A stretch of DNA of 64,000 nucleotides from Rhizobium viscosum (GCF_014873945.1 NZ_JADBEC010000001.1:682001-746000), one strand, 5' to 3'. Shown: positions 46,439 through 54,992, numbered from the stretch's first letter. Numbers and translations: made by a program. The notes: generated by a model from the sequence alone, not told the origin.

Positions 46439-47383
46439 TTACGACCAAGATCGCGCTGCTGAACCAAATCTAACGATCAGCGCGGCAAGCGCCGCTACCA
46501 TAAGAAGGTAAGCGAGAAAGGCCTGCCACGCTCCCATCGGGAGGCCGACGAGCAGCAGGGTGTCGTTTCCACCAGGGATAAGGAGCGCCCCAAAGCCCAT
46601 CAGCATCCCGCCCGTTATCCTTCGCGACACACTTCCCCATGTCGGCCAGGTTAACGAAAAACGATGTCGGCGAATTCTCGCCGAAACGAGACTGCCTCCG
46701 AACATGCAGACAAAAATGAGCGAACTCGTCACTGGGATCGAAAGCATCGATCCAATCGAGGTGGTGATCGAGAAGCGGGGCGCAAACTCTGACAAGGTGG
46801 CCGAAGTTATGCCGATCGTACCCATTGCTAGCGTTAGCCGCCGAAAGTTCGTCTCGGATTTGAAAGAGACGCCCAGTCTTAGAAATAGAAATGCGGGCAG
46901 AACCACTAGCAGAGCTCCCAGCGCAAGCGGCGGCGCGGCGCTGATTGGCATCGGTTCCGGGCGGAGTTCGAGCACTAAGTCGAGGGAGAGGATGATCAGA
47001 ATACCGAGGAACGTGAAGCCGAACTCCAAGTCCCCGTTGCCAAAGTGCCCAACCGATCCAAAGACGCAGGCACCGTTCACATATACGCCGACGCCAAAGA
47101 GGATGGCTGCGCTGACCATAGGAAGCAAAGGAGACCATCCAGCATGCATGGTCGGCAGCGTATCGAGGACAATATATCCGACGGCAGCCCATACCGCGCA
47201 TTCGGCCAAAGCAAGAAATCGTGCGGGTCGGCGCTCGGAAACCAACTCGGTCGTAGCGATGAAGGTGCAGATCGAACCGTAGTTCGTCGCGAAGCCGAGT
47301 ACGAAGCTCAGCGCACCGATAACGCTGAAACCCGCCCATGTCTCGAAACCTGCTGGCTCCGCACCGCCGGGCAATCCGTCCAC
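46439..47383 (-). CDS. YeeE/YedE-family membrane protein (thiosulfate/sulfur uptake type)
   Basis: A 314-residue inner-membrane protein of the YeeE/YedE (TsuA, sulfur_transp) family. About nine segments are visible, with the conserved Cys motifs YGSICTFIA (near residue 40) and VNGACVFGSVGHFGNGDLEF (near 105), the Gly-rich pattern that conducts thiosulfate in TsuA. The last helices contain GMLMGFGALLIPGGNDTLLL. I chose GTG 47383, which has GGAGG nine bases upstream; the open frame to 47569 is Arg-rich and overlaps the next gene, so it is not used. Base composition is more AT-rich than that of surrounding genes. It is probably cotranscribed with the RclC-like gene. Confidence 0.8.
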   Translation of the reverse strand: MDGLPGGAEPAGFETWAGFSVIGALSFVLGFATNYGSICTFIATTELVSERRPARFLALAECAVWAAVGYIVLDTLPTMHAGWSPLLPMVSAAILFGVGVYVNGACVFGSVGHFGNGDLEFGFTFLGILIILSLDLVLELRPEPMPISAAPPLALGALLVVLPAFLFLRLGVSFKSETNFRRLTLAMGTIGITSATLSEFAPRFSITTSIGSMLSIPVTSSLIFVCMFGGSLVSARIRRHRFSLTWPTWGSVSRRITGGMLMGFGALLIPGGNDTLLLVGLPMGAWQAFLAYLLMVAALAALIVRFGSAARSWS

Positions 47384-47520
47384 CGCACCAATCCTCCGTT
47401 CAGAAAAGAAGATCGCGCTTCGCAGAATGGCACGAGTTTCGCTTCCAGTGAATGGCGAACGCCCCGATCCGAGCCGGATCAGGGCGTTCACACCAAAGGC
47501 TAACTGCCGAGCTTTCGGAT

Positions 47521-48048
47521 TTAAGCTCTGGCGGACCGGATCGCGAGAAAGGAGTCCATTGCAATCCAAAGCGATAGGGCCAGAAGCCCAACATCCTTGA
47601 GTAAGAATTGACCAGGAGCGACCGAAATGGCAGGGAACCCGAGCTCGGGAACAATCACGCCAGGGGTCGTAACCATGAAGCTGATGGTGGTGACGAATAG
47701 TCCGGAAGACAGGACGCCTCCCAGCAACGAGTAGACCGGGCTAATAAACCTTGCTGCGATCAGTGCGCCGATACTCAGTTCCAGGACGCCGAGAAAGCTC
47801 GAAAAGCCTCGAACACTGAAGATCGCATACATCCAGCTTACAAGAGGGCTGTTACTGACCAGATCGACCAGCCCTTGCGCCTCGTAGGCTGTAAATTTCA
47901 TGCCGCCAAACCAGGCATAAATTACAGTGATCGAAACGTAGAGGCCGGCGGTTGTCGCCACGTGGCCATAGGTATCCGCCAGATGCAAAATGCCGAAGGC
48001 GCTCCTGGACTTCGGCTGCTTGCCGATATGATTGATAGCTTGGGTCAT
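47521..48048 (-). CDS. DUF417 membrane protein, RclC-like
   Basis: A 175-residue inner-membrane protein. GLYVSITVIYAWFGGMKFTA with YEAQGLVDLVSNSPLVSWMY, then GVLELSIGALIAARFISPVY and SFMVTTPGVIVPELGFP, match the DUF417/YkgB family, which includes RclC of the E. coli reactive-chlorine operon. The central soluble loop of E. coli RclC is shorter here. The role is protection against oxidative or chlorine stress by an unknown mechanism. It has two palindromes in its promoter region (48102-48145), and a divergent TetR gene that is likely to control it. The ATG 48048 follows AGAAGGAAATG. Confidence 0.83.
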   Translation of the reverse strand: MTQAINHIGKQPKSRSAFGILHLADTYGHVATTAGLYVSITVIYAWFGGMKFTAYEAQGLVDLVSNSPLVSWMYAIFSVRGFSSFLGVLELSIGALIAARFISPVYSLLGGVLSSGLFVTTISFMVTTPGVIVPELGFPAISVAPGQFLLKDVGLLALSLWIAMDSFLAIRSARA

Positions 48049-48101
48049 TTCCTTCTCCCATTGAATTGATCTTCAAAGGCTTCCCGCCCTCAAGAGAAAC
48101 G

Positions 48102-48145
48102 ATACCGACCTGTATCGCTGTTAATGGAATAATACAGACCTGTAT
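48102..48145. promoter_or_regulatory. Two TetR-type operators 30 bp apart
   Basis: ATACAGACCTGTAT (48132-48145) is a dyad with arms ATACAG/CTGTAT; ATACCGACCTGTAT (48102-48115) is the same sequence with one change. Their centres are 30 bp apart, about three helical turns, so two dimers would bind one face of the DNA. They sit 54 to 97 bp upstream of the RclC-like gene and about 155 bp from the divergent TetR gene. Confidence 0.7.
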
Positions 48146-48299
48146 CGTTTCCAAATCACGAAAGCGCGATCGTCACTGCAGAGGAAATGTGAGTTCAACC
48201 TCCAGGAAGATGCGTTTAAAGGAATTTTTCGGTGCGCATTGCTAATGGTTGCTGGAACACCTAACTGTCGCTACAGATCAGTTTTCTTTAGGAGTGAAA

Positions 48300-48869
48300 A
48301 TGCGGCGATCAGAGATCAGGGACCATCTTCTCGAAACGGCCCTCCGTCTGTTCAACGAGAAAGGGTACCAGGCAACAGGCGTTGATTTGATTATCGCGGA
48401 AAGCGGCATCGCGAAAACGACGTTGTATCGGCACTTCGAAACTAAGGAGGACCTGATCGTCGCCGCGCTGGAGCGGCGCGACGAGGAGGATCGCCGTCAA
48501 ATGCGCGAGTTTGTGGAAAAGCGTGCAAGTGATCCGGTAGAGCGGATTTTGCTGACGTTCGATTTTCTACAACTCTGGTTCAAGGACAAGGACTTCAGAG
48601 GCTGCAGCTTTATGGCTGCTGCGGGAGAACACAAGGATATCGTCGATCCCGTGTTTCGTGCCGCCAGCATGCACAAGCGTCTGGCGCTCGCCTACTTCGA
48701 AGAACTTGCTCATGCTGCACGGTTCCATGATCCAAGGCGCGTGGCGGACGAAATCAATATTCTCCATGAGGGAGCGACGGCCGTGGCTCAAGTGGTTCGC
48801 TCAGCGGAGCCCGGCCGCCAGGCGAAACGGATGGCGACGGCTATTCTCGCAACGATGGAACGCGACTAG
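48300..48869 (+). CDS. TetR-family regulator
   Basis: A 189-residue TetR/AcrR repressor. The HTH is RLFNEKGYQATGVDLIIAES, then GIAKTTLYRHFETKEDLIVA, at about residues 14 to 52. The ligand domain contains FKDKDFRGCSFMAAAGEHKD, a pattern shared with regulators near quinone- or electrophile-response genes (QacR/NemR-like); the Cys in RGCS is a candidate redox sensor, which is an inference. ATG 48300 follows AGGAGTGAAA. It diverges from the RclC-like/YeeE pair, whose promoter carries two palindromes, and it converges on an old yellow enzyme gene. Confidence 0.9.
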   Translation: MRRSEIRDHLLETALRLFNEKGYQATGVDLIIAESGIAKTTLYRHFETKEDLIVAALERRDEEDRRQMREFVEKRASDPVERILLTFDFLQLWFKDKDFRGCSFMAAAGEHKDIVDPVFRAASMHKRLALAYFEELAHAARFHDPRRVADEINILHEGATAVAQVVRSAEPGRQAKRMATAILATMERD

Positions 48870-49019
48870 TCGGGAACCGATACGCTATATCCGCCAGATT
48901 TTAGCAGGTATGTCCGCGCCTTGAATTCTGCGCGAGAGGCCATTGGTCTTGTTATCATTGACATGCCGGCTGATCGACCGCTCAGGCGGAGGTTGGAAAT
49001 AAGGCTGACGTCGTCGGCT

Positions 49020-50240
49020 TCAGACGCTTCCGACTGCCTCCTTGGCAAAATGAGCCAACCAGACTTTTGTTCGATGCTTGTCCCGTTCCGCATAATCGCG
49101 GACGGCCTGTTCCAGGTCGCCGGAGCCCGTCGGGTCGTTGTCAACACCGATCTCGGCGAGCCGCATCGTGTACCATGCGGTCACCCCACCCTCCGGCGCA
49201 TTCGGAAACCTGGGAAAGGACGGCTCCGATTTCTGGTCTTCTTTCCAAAGATTGGGAAGAGAAGGCTCAAGGGCGAGTGCGCGCGCAAGACCCACGATGT
49301 CAACCGCACCGCATGCCACGGCGTCTTCAGCCTGTCCGCGTGTCTTGAAACCGCCCGTCAACATAAGAGGCTTGGCTGTGACGGCGCGTGCGCGTTTCGC
49401 GAATTCGAGGAAGTAGGGGCCGCGGCCCGCCCTATCGGAGGCTGATTTTGCGCCGGGAAAGTAAGTCCCGCCGCTGATGTCGATCAGGTCGATCGAAGTT
49501 CGGTCCAGCGCTGCCACCACTTGGAGCGCGTCATCCTCGTCGAACCCTCCTACGAGTTCGTCTGTGGAATTCAGCTTTACGGCGATCGGGAAAGTCGGTC
49601 CGACAGCGAGGCGGGTTGCTTCGACAGCTTCCAGCAGAATCCGCATACGATTGGCGATCTCCCCTCCGTAATCATCACGGCGCCTGTTGAACAGTGGCGA
49701 AAGAAACTGGCTAAGCAGAAATCCATGTGCCGCATGAATCTGCACGCCGCCAAACCCGGCCTGCTGCGCCAACCGGGCTGTCGTTGCAAATTGCGAGGGC
49801 AGTTGGCGCAGTTCCTCTGATGTGATTTCCGCACAACGCAGACCTTGCAAGTCGAAAGCACTGGGACCCTTCGGGATGCTTGTCGGTGCATAGGCAAGGG
49901 CTCCGGCATGGCCGAGTTGCAGCCAAAGCCCGGTGCCGTTTTCGCTGCCGTGCAGAGCAAGTTTTTTGAACCGTTCGAGGTCCGATGCTTCGTTGAGCAC
50001 CAGGTTGCCGGGGTTCTCGGCGTAGCCTGAGGTAAGCTGGACCTCTCCGATTATGGATACGGCCAATCCACCTTCGGCCCAACGTTGATAGAGCCTCATC
50101 TGCGCAGCGGTTGGATGCCCGGTTCCGTCGCCTAGTGAATCCGACATCGCTGATTTTGCAATTCGACTACCAAGGGTCAAACCGCAAGGCAGCTGAAGCG
50201 GAACAAACAGTGGCCCACGACTTTGCTTCAGAGCTTTCAC
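49020..50240 (-). CDS. Old yellow enzyme-type NADH:flavin oxidoreductase
   Basis: A 406-residue FMN-dependent ene-reductase. FVPLQLPCGLTLGSRIAKSA with MSDSLGDGTGHPTAAQMRLY opens the barrel, and QIHAAHGFLLSQFLSPLFNR with RDDYGGEIANRMRILLEAV is the class signature. GGFKTRGQAEDAVACGAVDI forms the FMN phosphate site. The tail beyond residue 340 is unconserved. Members reduce electrophilic alkenes and quinones. It converges on the TetR gene with 150 bp between stops. ATG 50240 lacks a clear ribosome site (CGAGGTATTGTCGTGAAAGC-like region). With YeeE, RclC-like and TetR genes it may form an oxidant/electrophile-defence group. Confidence 0.9.
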   Translation of the reverse strand: MKALKQSRGPLFVPLQLPCGLTLGSRIAKSAMSDSLGDGTGHPTAAQMRLYQRWAEGGLAVSIIGEVQLTSGYAENPGNLVLNEASDLERFKKLALHGSENGTGLWLQLGHAGALAYAPTSIPKGPSAFDLQGLRCAEITSEELRQLPSQFATTARLAQQAGFGGVQIHAAHGFLLSQFLSPLFNRRRDDYGGEIANRMRILLEAVEATRLAVGPTFPIAVKLNSTDELVGGFDEDDALQVVAALDRTSIDLIDISGGTYFPGAKSASDRAGRGPYFLEFAKRARAVTAKPLMLTGGFKTRGQAEDAVACGAVDIVGLARALALEPSLPNLWKEDQKSEPSFPRFPNAPEGGVTAWYTMRLAEIGVDNDPTGSGDLEQAVRDYAERDKHRTKVWLAHFAKEAVGSV

Positions 50241-50334
50241 GACAATACCTCGGCATTCATTTTATCGCTGAAAACTGATGGCAGAGCAATGTCAGCTGCA
50301 TCGTCGCGATAGTGTGCTGGCCGGGAGATGGAAA

Positions 50335-50976
50335 TCAGCAACCCGACGAACTGCAGTGCTCTGGGCGGATCGCCGTGAGGAAGGCCCGTCCATACTCGGC
50401 AAGCTTTTCCGCCCTGTCGGTGCCGTTGACGATGCGGCGCGCGTTGACCCAGTCTTCCTTCTCTTCATTGAGGTGATCGCAAAGCCGATGGCTGGTAAAG
50501 CTGCCGCATAGCATGCCTTCGATCAGGATCGTCACAGCCGGCGTCATTTCCATGGCGCGGTCGGGATGAGCGACAAGATCGATGCCGGTCACTTCGCTCA
50601 TCGCCTCGTAGTTTCTCTTGTGGGTGAGCTGCACCAGCCCGCGGCCGAGCCAGCATTTACCGTCCTCATCCGGCCGCCAGTAAGGCGACTTCACCCAGGA
50701 GAGCCGGCCCGACGCGAAAGCGGTCTCGAGGATTTCGACGGCGCGCGAATCACTCGTCGCCAGCGTCTCGCGCACAGGCTGCATCGTGTAAGCAGTCTCA
50801 TGAAAGGCGGTGGCCAATATATAGGCCAGCCAGCGCCGATCAGCGGTAGCCAAATTCGCGTCCCAGTAGTCGAGGATCGCATTCATGCCTTCGATCTGGG
50901 CAGGGGCTAGACTGCCGTTGAACAGCGCGTGCTGTACGGTGCCGAAGAAGAATTGCCGATCGAGTGAGACTGTCAT
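50335..50976 (-). CDS. Glycoside hydrolase family 19-like (chitinase/muramidase) protein
   Basis: A 213-residue protein of the lysozyme-like GH19 fold. AYILATAFHETAYTMQPVRE carries the catalytic-acid region (Glu in HET) near residue 61, and GKCWLGRGLVQLTHKRNYEA is the GH19 substrate-groove signature. DWVNARRIVNGTDRAEKLAE ends the domain. There is no signal peptide, which is common for phage-type endolysins of this fold. No phage gene lies nearby, so it may be a domesticated lysin. The C terminus ends in CSSSGC. ATG 50976 is weakly supported by GGAGAAGCGTATA. Confidence 0.8.
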   Translation of the reverse strand: MTVSLDRQFFFGTVQHALFNGSLAPAQIEGMNAILDYWDANLATADRRWLAYILATAFHETAYTMQPVRETLATSDSRAVEILETAFASGRLSWVKSPYWRPDEDGKCWLGRGLVQLTHKRNYEAMSEVTGIDLVAHPDRAMEMTPAVTILIEGMLCGSFTSHRLCDHLNEEKEDWVNARRIVNGTDRAEKLAEYGRAFLTAIRPEHCSSSGC

Positions 50977-51130
50977 TATACGCTTCTCCGAGGCCTGCTG
51001 TGATTAACGTCCGCTTAATCGATTGAAATTTTTTTAATCGTTTCAAGTGTGACCGAGGTAGATTTACACCCGTTTTTTGATGTGCGATGCATCGATCCAT
51101 AAGCACATCCTTGCTGAGGAAGAGAGGCAT

Positions 51131-51268
51131 ATGATGCAGACCACCGCAGAAACTCCGACCAAGATCCCCCAGCACGTCGTCGACCAGATGGAAAACGAGT
51201 GGCGCCAGATACGCACGCAACGCGAGAATCCGCGCCCGGCGCGCCTGCCCTCCCAGAACGACGCTTAA
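51131..51268 (+). CDS. Small hypothetical protein (45 residues)
   Basis: ATG 51131 follows GAGGAAGAGAGGCAT, a strong ribosome site, and the frame runs 45 codons to TAA. The product (MMQTTAETPTKIPQHVVDQM, then a basic, Pro-rich end ARLPSQNDA) is hydrophilic with no recognised domain. The second Met at 51134 is equally possible. The good ribosome site and GC-rich third positions support it, but there is no homology evidence to hand. It converges on the TetR gene at 51363. Confidence 0.5.
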   Translation: MMQTTAETPTKIPQHVVDQMENEWRQIRTQRENPRPARLPSQNDA

Positions 51269-51362
51269 ACACAATCCTGACGGGTGAGGCCGCCCTGAAC
51301 CCCTCACCCGCTGCGCCCTGCTTTTCCGGCATTTTTGCTGCTGCCAAGGCAGCGGCCACCGC

Positions 51363-51929
51363 CTATTCTCCATATTTCGTCGCAGCCAGCCTGCCGGCTA
51401 GCCGGTCCAGGGTTCTGCGGAACATATCCTTGTCATCCAGCGCCCGCGAGAGCACCAGCGCGCCCTGAATGCCGGAAACGGCCTCCTCGGCCGCGGCAAG
51501 GGCGACATCCCCGCCGTAGCCGGCGCGAACCAGCGCCTGGCGCAACGCCTCGATCCAGCGGACGAAATAATCCCGGATGACAGGCGAAAAGCGCTGGCGC
51601 GTCTCGTCCAGCGCAAAGGCGCCGACGAGGCAGACGCGGCTGCCGGAGCGGAAGTAATCCATCACATTCGCCCACATCGCATCGATCGCCGCGCTGGCAT
51701 CGTCACGTCGTAACGGCTCGTAGATAGCGCGTTCGAACCAGCCGTCGACATCGGCAAGGACGGCAGCCGCCATCTCCTCCTTGCCCCCTGGGAAGAAGTG
51801 ATAGAGGCTGCCCTTGCCGATGCCGGTGCGCTCGGTAATGCGGCTCAATGTCGTGCCCTCGTAGCCGAACTCGCGGAAGATCTCTGCGAGCAGCGGCACA
51901 ACATCGGCACGTTCATAAACGGTCTTCAC
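51363..51929 (-). CDS. TetR/AcrR-family regulator
   Basis: A 188-residue repressor. The HTH (IFREFGYEGTTLSRITERTG, then IGKGSLYHFFPGGKEEMAAA) spans about residues 15 to 52, the YxxF.GGKE form typical of the YxaF/LmrA-like subgroup. The C-terminal domain (GSRVCLVGAFALDETRQRFS) binds an unknown ligand. It lies 16 bp after the DUF1348 gene on the same strand, so the two share a promoter. A perfect 16-bp palindrome in that promoter is the likely autoregulatory operator. Confidence 0.92.
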   Translation of the reverse strand: MKTVYERADVVPLLAEIFREFGYEGTTLSRITERTGIGKGSLYHFFPGGKEEMAAAVLADVDGWFERAIYEPLRRDDASAAIDAMWANVMDYFRSGSRVCLVGAFALDETRQRFSPVIRDYFVRWIEALRQALVRAGYGGDVALAAAEEAVSGIQGALVLSRALDDKDMFRRTLDRLAGRLAATKYGE

Positions 51930-51945
51930 ACGTCACCTTAAGGCC

Positions 51946-52407
51946 TCAAAGACCGAGGTCGGAAAGGCCCGGATGCTCATCGGGCCGCCGGCCGAGCGGC
52001 CAGTGGAACTTGCGATCCGATTCCTTGATCGGCAAATCGTTGATGCAGGCGAAACGGCGCTGCATCAAGCCCTCCGCATCGAATTCCCAGTTCTCATTGC
52101 CATAGGAACGGAACCAGTTGCCGCTGTCATCATGCCATTCATAGGCAAAGCGCACAGCGATGCGGCTACCGGTGAAAGCCCAGAGTTCCTTGATCAGCCG
52201 ATAGTCCAGCTCCTTTGCCCACTTGCGTGTCAGGAACGCGACGATCTCGGCACGGCCGGTCACGAATTCGGCGCGGTTCCGCCACTGGCTGTCGGGCGTG
52301 TAGACGAGTGAGACGCGCTGCGGATCACGGCTGTTCCAGCCGTCTTCGGCAAGGCGAACCTTCTGGGTTGCGGTTTCATGGGTGAAGGGAGGAAGCGGTG
52401 CAGGCAT
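51946..52407 (-). CDS. DUF1348 family protein (NTF2/SnoaL-like fold)
   Basis: A 153-residue cytoplasmic protein. [60 protein letters not shown] and [20 protein letters not shown] are the DUF1348 signature. The fold is NTF2-like; no enzymatic function is established. It is followed 16 bp later by its likely repressor gene and preceded by a perfect operator palindrome, so expression is probably inducible by the TetR ligand. ATG 52407 follows AAGGAGACCCAAT. Confidence 0.93.
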   Translation of the reverse strand: MPAPLPPFTHETATQKVRLAEDGWNSRDPQRVSLVYTPDSQWRNRAEFVTGRAEIVAFLTRKWAKELDYRLIKELWAFTGSRIAVRFAYEWHDDSGNWFRSYGNENWEFDAEGLMQRRFACINDLPIKESDRKFHWPLGRRPDEHPGLSDLGL

Positions 52408-52447
52408 ATTGGGTCTCCTTGATTGATATGTACCTTTCGTTATATAT

Positions 52448-52463
52448 TGTACTGATCAGTACA
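52448..52463 (-). promoter_or_regulatory. TetR operator of the DUF1348-TetR operon
   Basis: TGTACTGATCAGTACA is a perfect 16-bp palindrome starting 41 bp upstream of the DUF1348 ATG. On the minus strand, a TTAATG -35-like and a TATAAC -10-like element enclose it with a 17-bp spacer, so a bound dimer would cover the promoter spacer. Confidence 0.75.
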
Positions 52464-52539
52464 TTAAACGCAACAGACTTGAATATCGGGTTCCTGCGGC
52501 ATTTTGGCTTCGGGAAAATCCGACGACGCCCGGACGGCA

Positions 52540-52571
52540 AAAAGGCCGCTCGACGTTCCGAACGGCCTTTT
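52540..52571. terminator. Intrinsic terminator near DUF983 gene
   Basis: AAAAGGCCG (52540-52548) pairs with CGGCCTTTT (52563-52571), A-rich on one side and T-rich on the other. It lies 53 bp past the stop of the minus-strand DUF983 gene at 52624 and before the DUF1348 promoter. Confidence 0.85.
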
Positions 52572-52623
52572 ACAGGGTGGCGTCAGTGCGCCTGACAGGT
52601 ACGCGATCCTCGGCTCTCCGAGA

Positions 52624-53034
52624 TCAGGCGAGCTTGCCCTCTTCGGCCTTATAGAAATATTGGCTTGCGACCAGCCATCCCTTCAGCGGTCTCAATGGCG
52701 GAATACAGGTGGCGAACATGAAGGGGCCGGTGACCAGCAACTGCACCCAGAGCGGTGCGGAGAAGGCAACTTCCAGCCACACACCAAGCAGCACGCTCGG
52801 CACGCAGGCAAAGCAGATCACGAAGAAGGCCGGGCCGTCGGCCGGATCGGCGAAGGAATAGTCGAGCCCGCAGACTTCGCATTCCTTCTTCAGCGTGAGG
52901 AAGCCCTTGAACATATGTCCCTGTCCGCAGCGCGGGCAGCGGCCCCTGATGCCGGTCTGCATCGGAGGGAGAGGAGGATATTCGGTATCCATGGCGATCT
53001 CGCTTTCAGCGTTGCGAGGCATCGACAAATCCAT
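52624..53034 (-). CDS. DUF983 family membrane protein
   Basis: A 136-residue protein. A zinc-ribbon-like pair, GRCPRCGQG (near residue 31) and CEVCGLDYSF (near 52), is followed by two membrane helices (AFFVICFACVPSVLLGVWLE and APLWVQLLVTGPFMFATCIP). This is the DUF983 pattern of alphaproteobacteria, often near cytochrome oxidase or other membrane genes; the function is unknown. The start is uncertain: ATG 53034, 53022 or 52992 are all in frame, and family members often begin close to the last (MDTEYPPLPPM). A terminator lies just downstream. Confidence 0.85.
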   Translation of the reverse strand: MDLSMPRNAESEIAMDTEYPPLPPMQTGIRGRCPRCGQGHMFKGFLTLKKECEVCGLDYSFADPADGPAFFVICFACVPSVLLGVWLEVAFSAPLWVQLLVTGPFMFATCIPPLRPLKGWLVASQYFYKAEEGKLA

Positions 53035-53257
53035 TCAATGCCCCATAATGTATGCATACAATATAATTACATTGAAAGCGGATTGCCAGTCTATTCGTCA
53101 GAATGACGCAGAGGCTTTTTGGGCTGGGTTTTCTAGATGAAAGGGTGAGACGCGAGCGGCTCGGCTCTCTCGCGGCAAAAGAGGGAGCGCATGTTGTGGG
53201 ACACCGCCAGCCGGCTCGAATGAGTCGGCAAGAGGCAGCACTCAGAAAGGCCGCAAC

Positions 53258-54661
53258 TCAGAAGAACGAAGCCGACATTTCCGGCGGCCCTTCAAGCGCA
53301 TGAGCCATGAAGTCCAGCGCGACTTTCAGCCTGTCGCGGCCGATCGGCCCGCCGAGGCAGACGCGCACGGCTTCGGGGGCGGCACCTTCCACGGTGAATG
53401 CGTCGCTTGCCACCACGCCGATGCCCGAGGAGCGCATGTGGCTGCCGAAGGTGGAGCGGGTCCAGCCGTTGGTGAGCGGCAGCCAGATGTTGAAGCTGAT
53501 CGGATCGGCCTTGTAGCTGCCCTCGGGAAGGATATGCGCCACCATCTGTTGGCGGGCACCCGCCTCCGCACGAATGAAGCGCAGGATCGTATCTGCCGTG
53601 CCATCCTCGATCCAGCGGGTCGCAAGCGCCACTGATATCGGCGAGGCCATGACATTGTTGGCGCGCATGGCGCTGACGAAGGGCCAGATCGCCTTGGTGT
53701 CCGGGGCGACCACATAGGCCAGCCGCAGGCCGGCGCCGATGCATTTGGCGAGGCCGCCGATATGCCAGGTCAGATCAGGCGCGATTGCGGCCAGCGGCGG
53801 CGGGCCGTGCAGCGGGATGAAGCCATAGGCGTCGTCCTCGACAACGGGCACGTGATATTTGCGAGCGACAGCGGCAATTTCCTCGCGGCGCTTTTCCGGA
53901 ATCGTCAGCGTCAGGGGGTTCTGCAAGGTTGGATTGAGATAAAGCGCCTTCGGCTTCAAGCGCTCGCAGGCTTCTGCAAAGGCATCGGGCAAGATGCCCT
54001 CTTCATCCATCGGCAGACCGGAAAGATTGAGCCGCAGCTGGGCAGCGATCGAGCGCATGCCGGGATAGGTGATGTTTTCCGACAGCACGGTCTCGCCGGG
54101 CTTTGCCAGCAGGCCGAAGATCGCCAACAGCGCAGGGTGGGCACCGGGCGTGACGAAGATGCGCTCCTGCGAGGGCACAAGACCGCGACGGCTGAGCCAG
54201 GCGGCAGCCGCCTCCTTGTCCATGCCCGAACCGCCAAAACCCTGGTAGCGCAGCAGCGGAATGAGATTGGTCGCGACCGCCGACATGCCCTCGCGCATGC
54301 GGGCGATCAGCTCCTGATCATCCGGCTCCGGCGGCAGGTTCATCGAGAAATCGACGACGGAGGCGCGGCGCGGATCGGGCGCTGCATCGGAGGCGAAGCC
54401 ACGGCGCTCGCGGTCCTGCCCGCCGGTGACGAAGGTGCCGCGGCCGACATGCGAATCCACCAGGCCGCGCTTCTGCGCCTCGACATAACCGCGCGCCACC
54501 GTGGTGAAATCGATGCTGAGGCGCTTTGCGAGCTCGCGCTGCGGCGGCAGCCGGTCTCCAACCGCCAGCACGCCGCTTCTCAGATCCATTTCGATCAGAT
54601 CGGCAATTGCCATGTAACGGGGGCTCGAGGAGCGGGTGAGATCGGGATGCCAGTCTTTCAT
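53258..54661 (-). CDS. MocR-type regulator (GntR HTH plus aminotransferase fold) divergent from Nit1C
   Basis: A 467-residue protein. An N-terminal GntR winged helix (SSSPRYMAIADLIEMDLRSG, then VGDRLPPQRELAKRLSIDFT, residues 9 to 55) joins a class I aminotransferase-like domain (YLNPTLQNPLTL, YHVPVVEDDAYGF). The PLP Lys is in HIGGLAKCIGAGLRLAYVV. I chose ATG 54661 (MKDWHPDL), which has GGAAGATGAA before it and matches MocR starts; in-frame ATG 54730 adds 23 residues. It is divergent from the nine-gene Nit1C operon. Repeated TGAATGC motifs in the shared 400 bp are likely binding sites. The regulator may sense PLP-linked amines or amino acids. Confidence 0.9.
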   Translation of the reverse strand: MKDWHPDLTRSSSPRYMAIADLIEMDLRSGVLAVGDRLPPQRELAKRLSIDFTTVARGYVEAQKRGLVDSHVGRGTFVTGGQDRERRGFASDAAPDPRRASVVDFSMNLPPEPDDQELIARMREGMSAVATNLIPLLRYQGFGGSGMDKEAAAAWLSRRGLVPSQERIFVTPGAHPALLAIFGLLAKPGETVLSENITYPGMRSIAAQLRLNLSGLPMDEEGILPDAFAEACERLKPKALYLNPTLQNPLTLTIPEKRREEIAAVARKYHVPVVEDDAYGFIPLHGPPPLAAIAPDLTWHIGGLAKCIGAGLRLAYVVAPDTKAIWPFVSAMRANNVMASPISVALATRWIEDGTADTILRFIRAEAGARQQMVAHILPEGSYKADPISFNIWLPLTNGWTRSTFGSHMRSSGIGVVASDAFTVEGAAPEAVRVCLGGPIGRDRLKVALDFMAHALEGPPEMSASFF

Positions 54662-54849
54662 TTCATCTTCCGCAATTCGTGATCGACGCTGACGGGGATT
54701 CTCGTCGACATTGACCGTATATTGTTGCATATTTCGCCTGTCACGCAAAAACGGCGTCGCTCCTCCTCGCGCCGGACGACCGAATGCAGCATGCGAGCAT
54801 GATATAATCGGGATTACGCACTGCATCGATATATTGATTGTATCTTGAC

Positions 54850-54952
54850 TGCATTCATTTCGATCTTACTTGCATTCATTTTTTGCACATAAATGCCCGC
54901 CTAATTGGCGTCAGATTCAATCCTCCTCAAAATTGAATGCATAATTGAATGC
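54850..54952. promoter_or_regulatory. Repeated TGAATGC motifs between MocR and Nit1C genes
   Basis: TGCATTCATTT occurs at 54850 and 54871 (21 bp apart, two helical turns); AATTGAATGC, containing the inverted core, occurs at 54931 and 54943 (12 bp apart). The arrangement of two direct pairs in opposite orientation is like MocR operators. TTTGCACA at 54882 and TGTGCAAA at 54978 form another inverted pair. The rest of 54662-55062 is AT-rich without a gene. Confidence 0.6.
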
Positions 54953-54992
54953 TTTTTGGCGCGAATTGACTGCTATTTGTGCAAAGTCAAAT

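Noticed and set aside
50335..50976. GH19-type lysin as part of a prophage
   Set aside because: No integrase, capsid, tail, holin or attachment repeat is visible near it, so it is treated as an isolated gene.
54880..54992. NtrC enhancer upstream of the sigma-54 promoter
   Set aside because: No TGCAC-N7-GTGCA-type dyad with correct spacing was found; TTTGCACA and TGTGCAAA are 96 bp apart.
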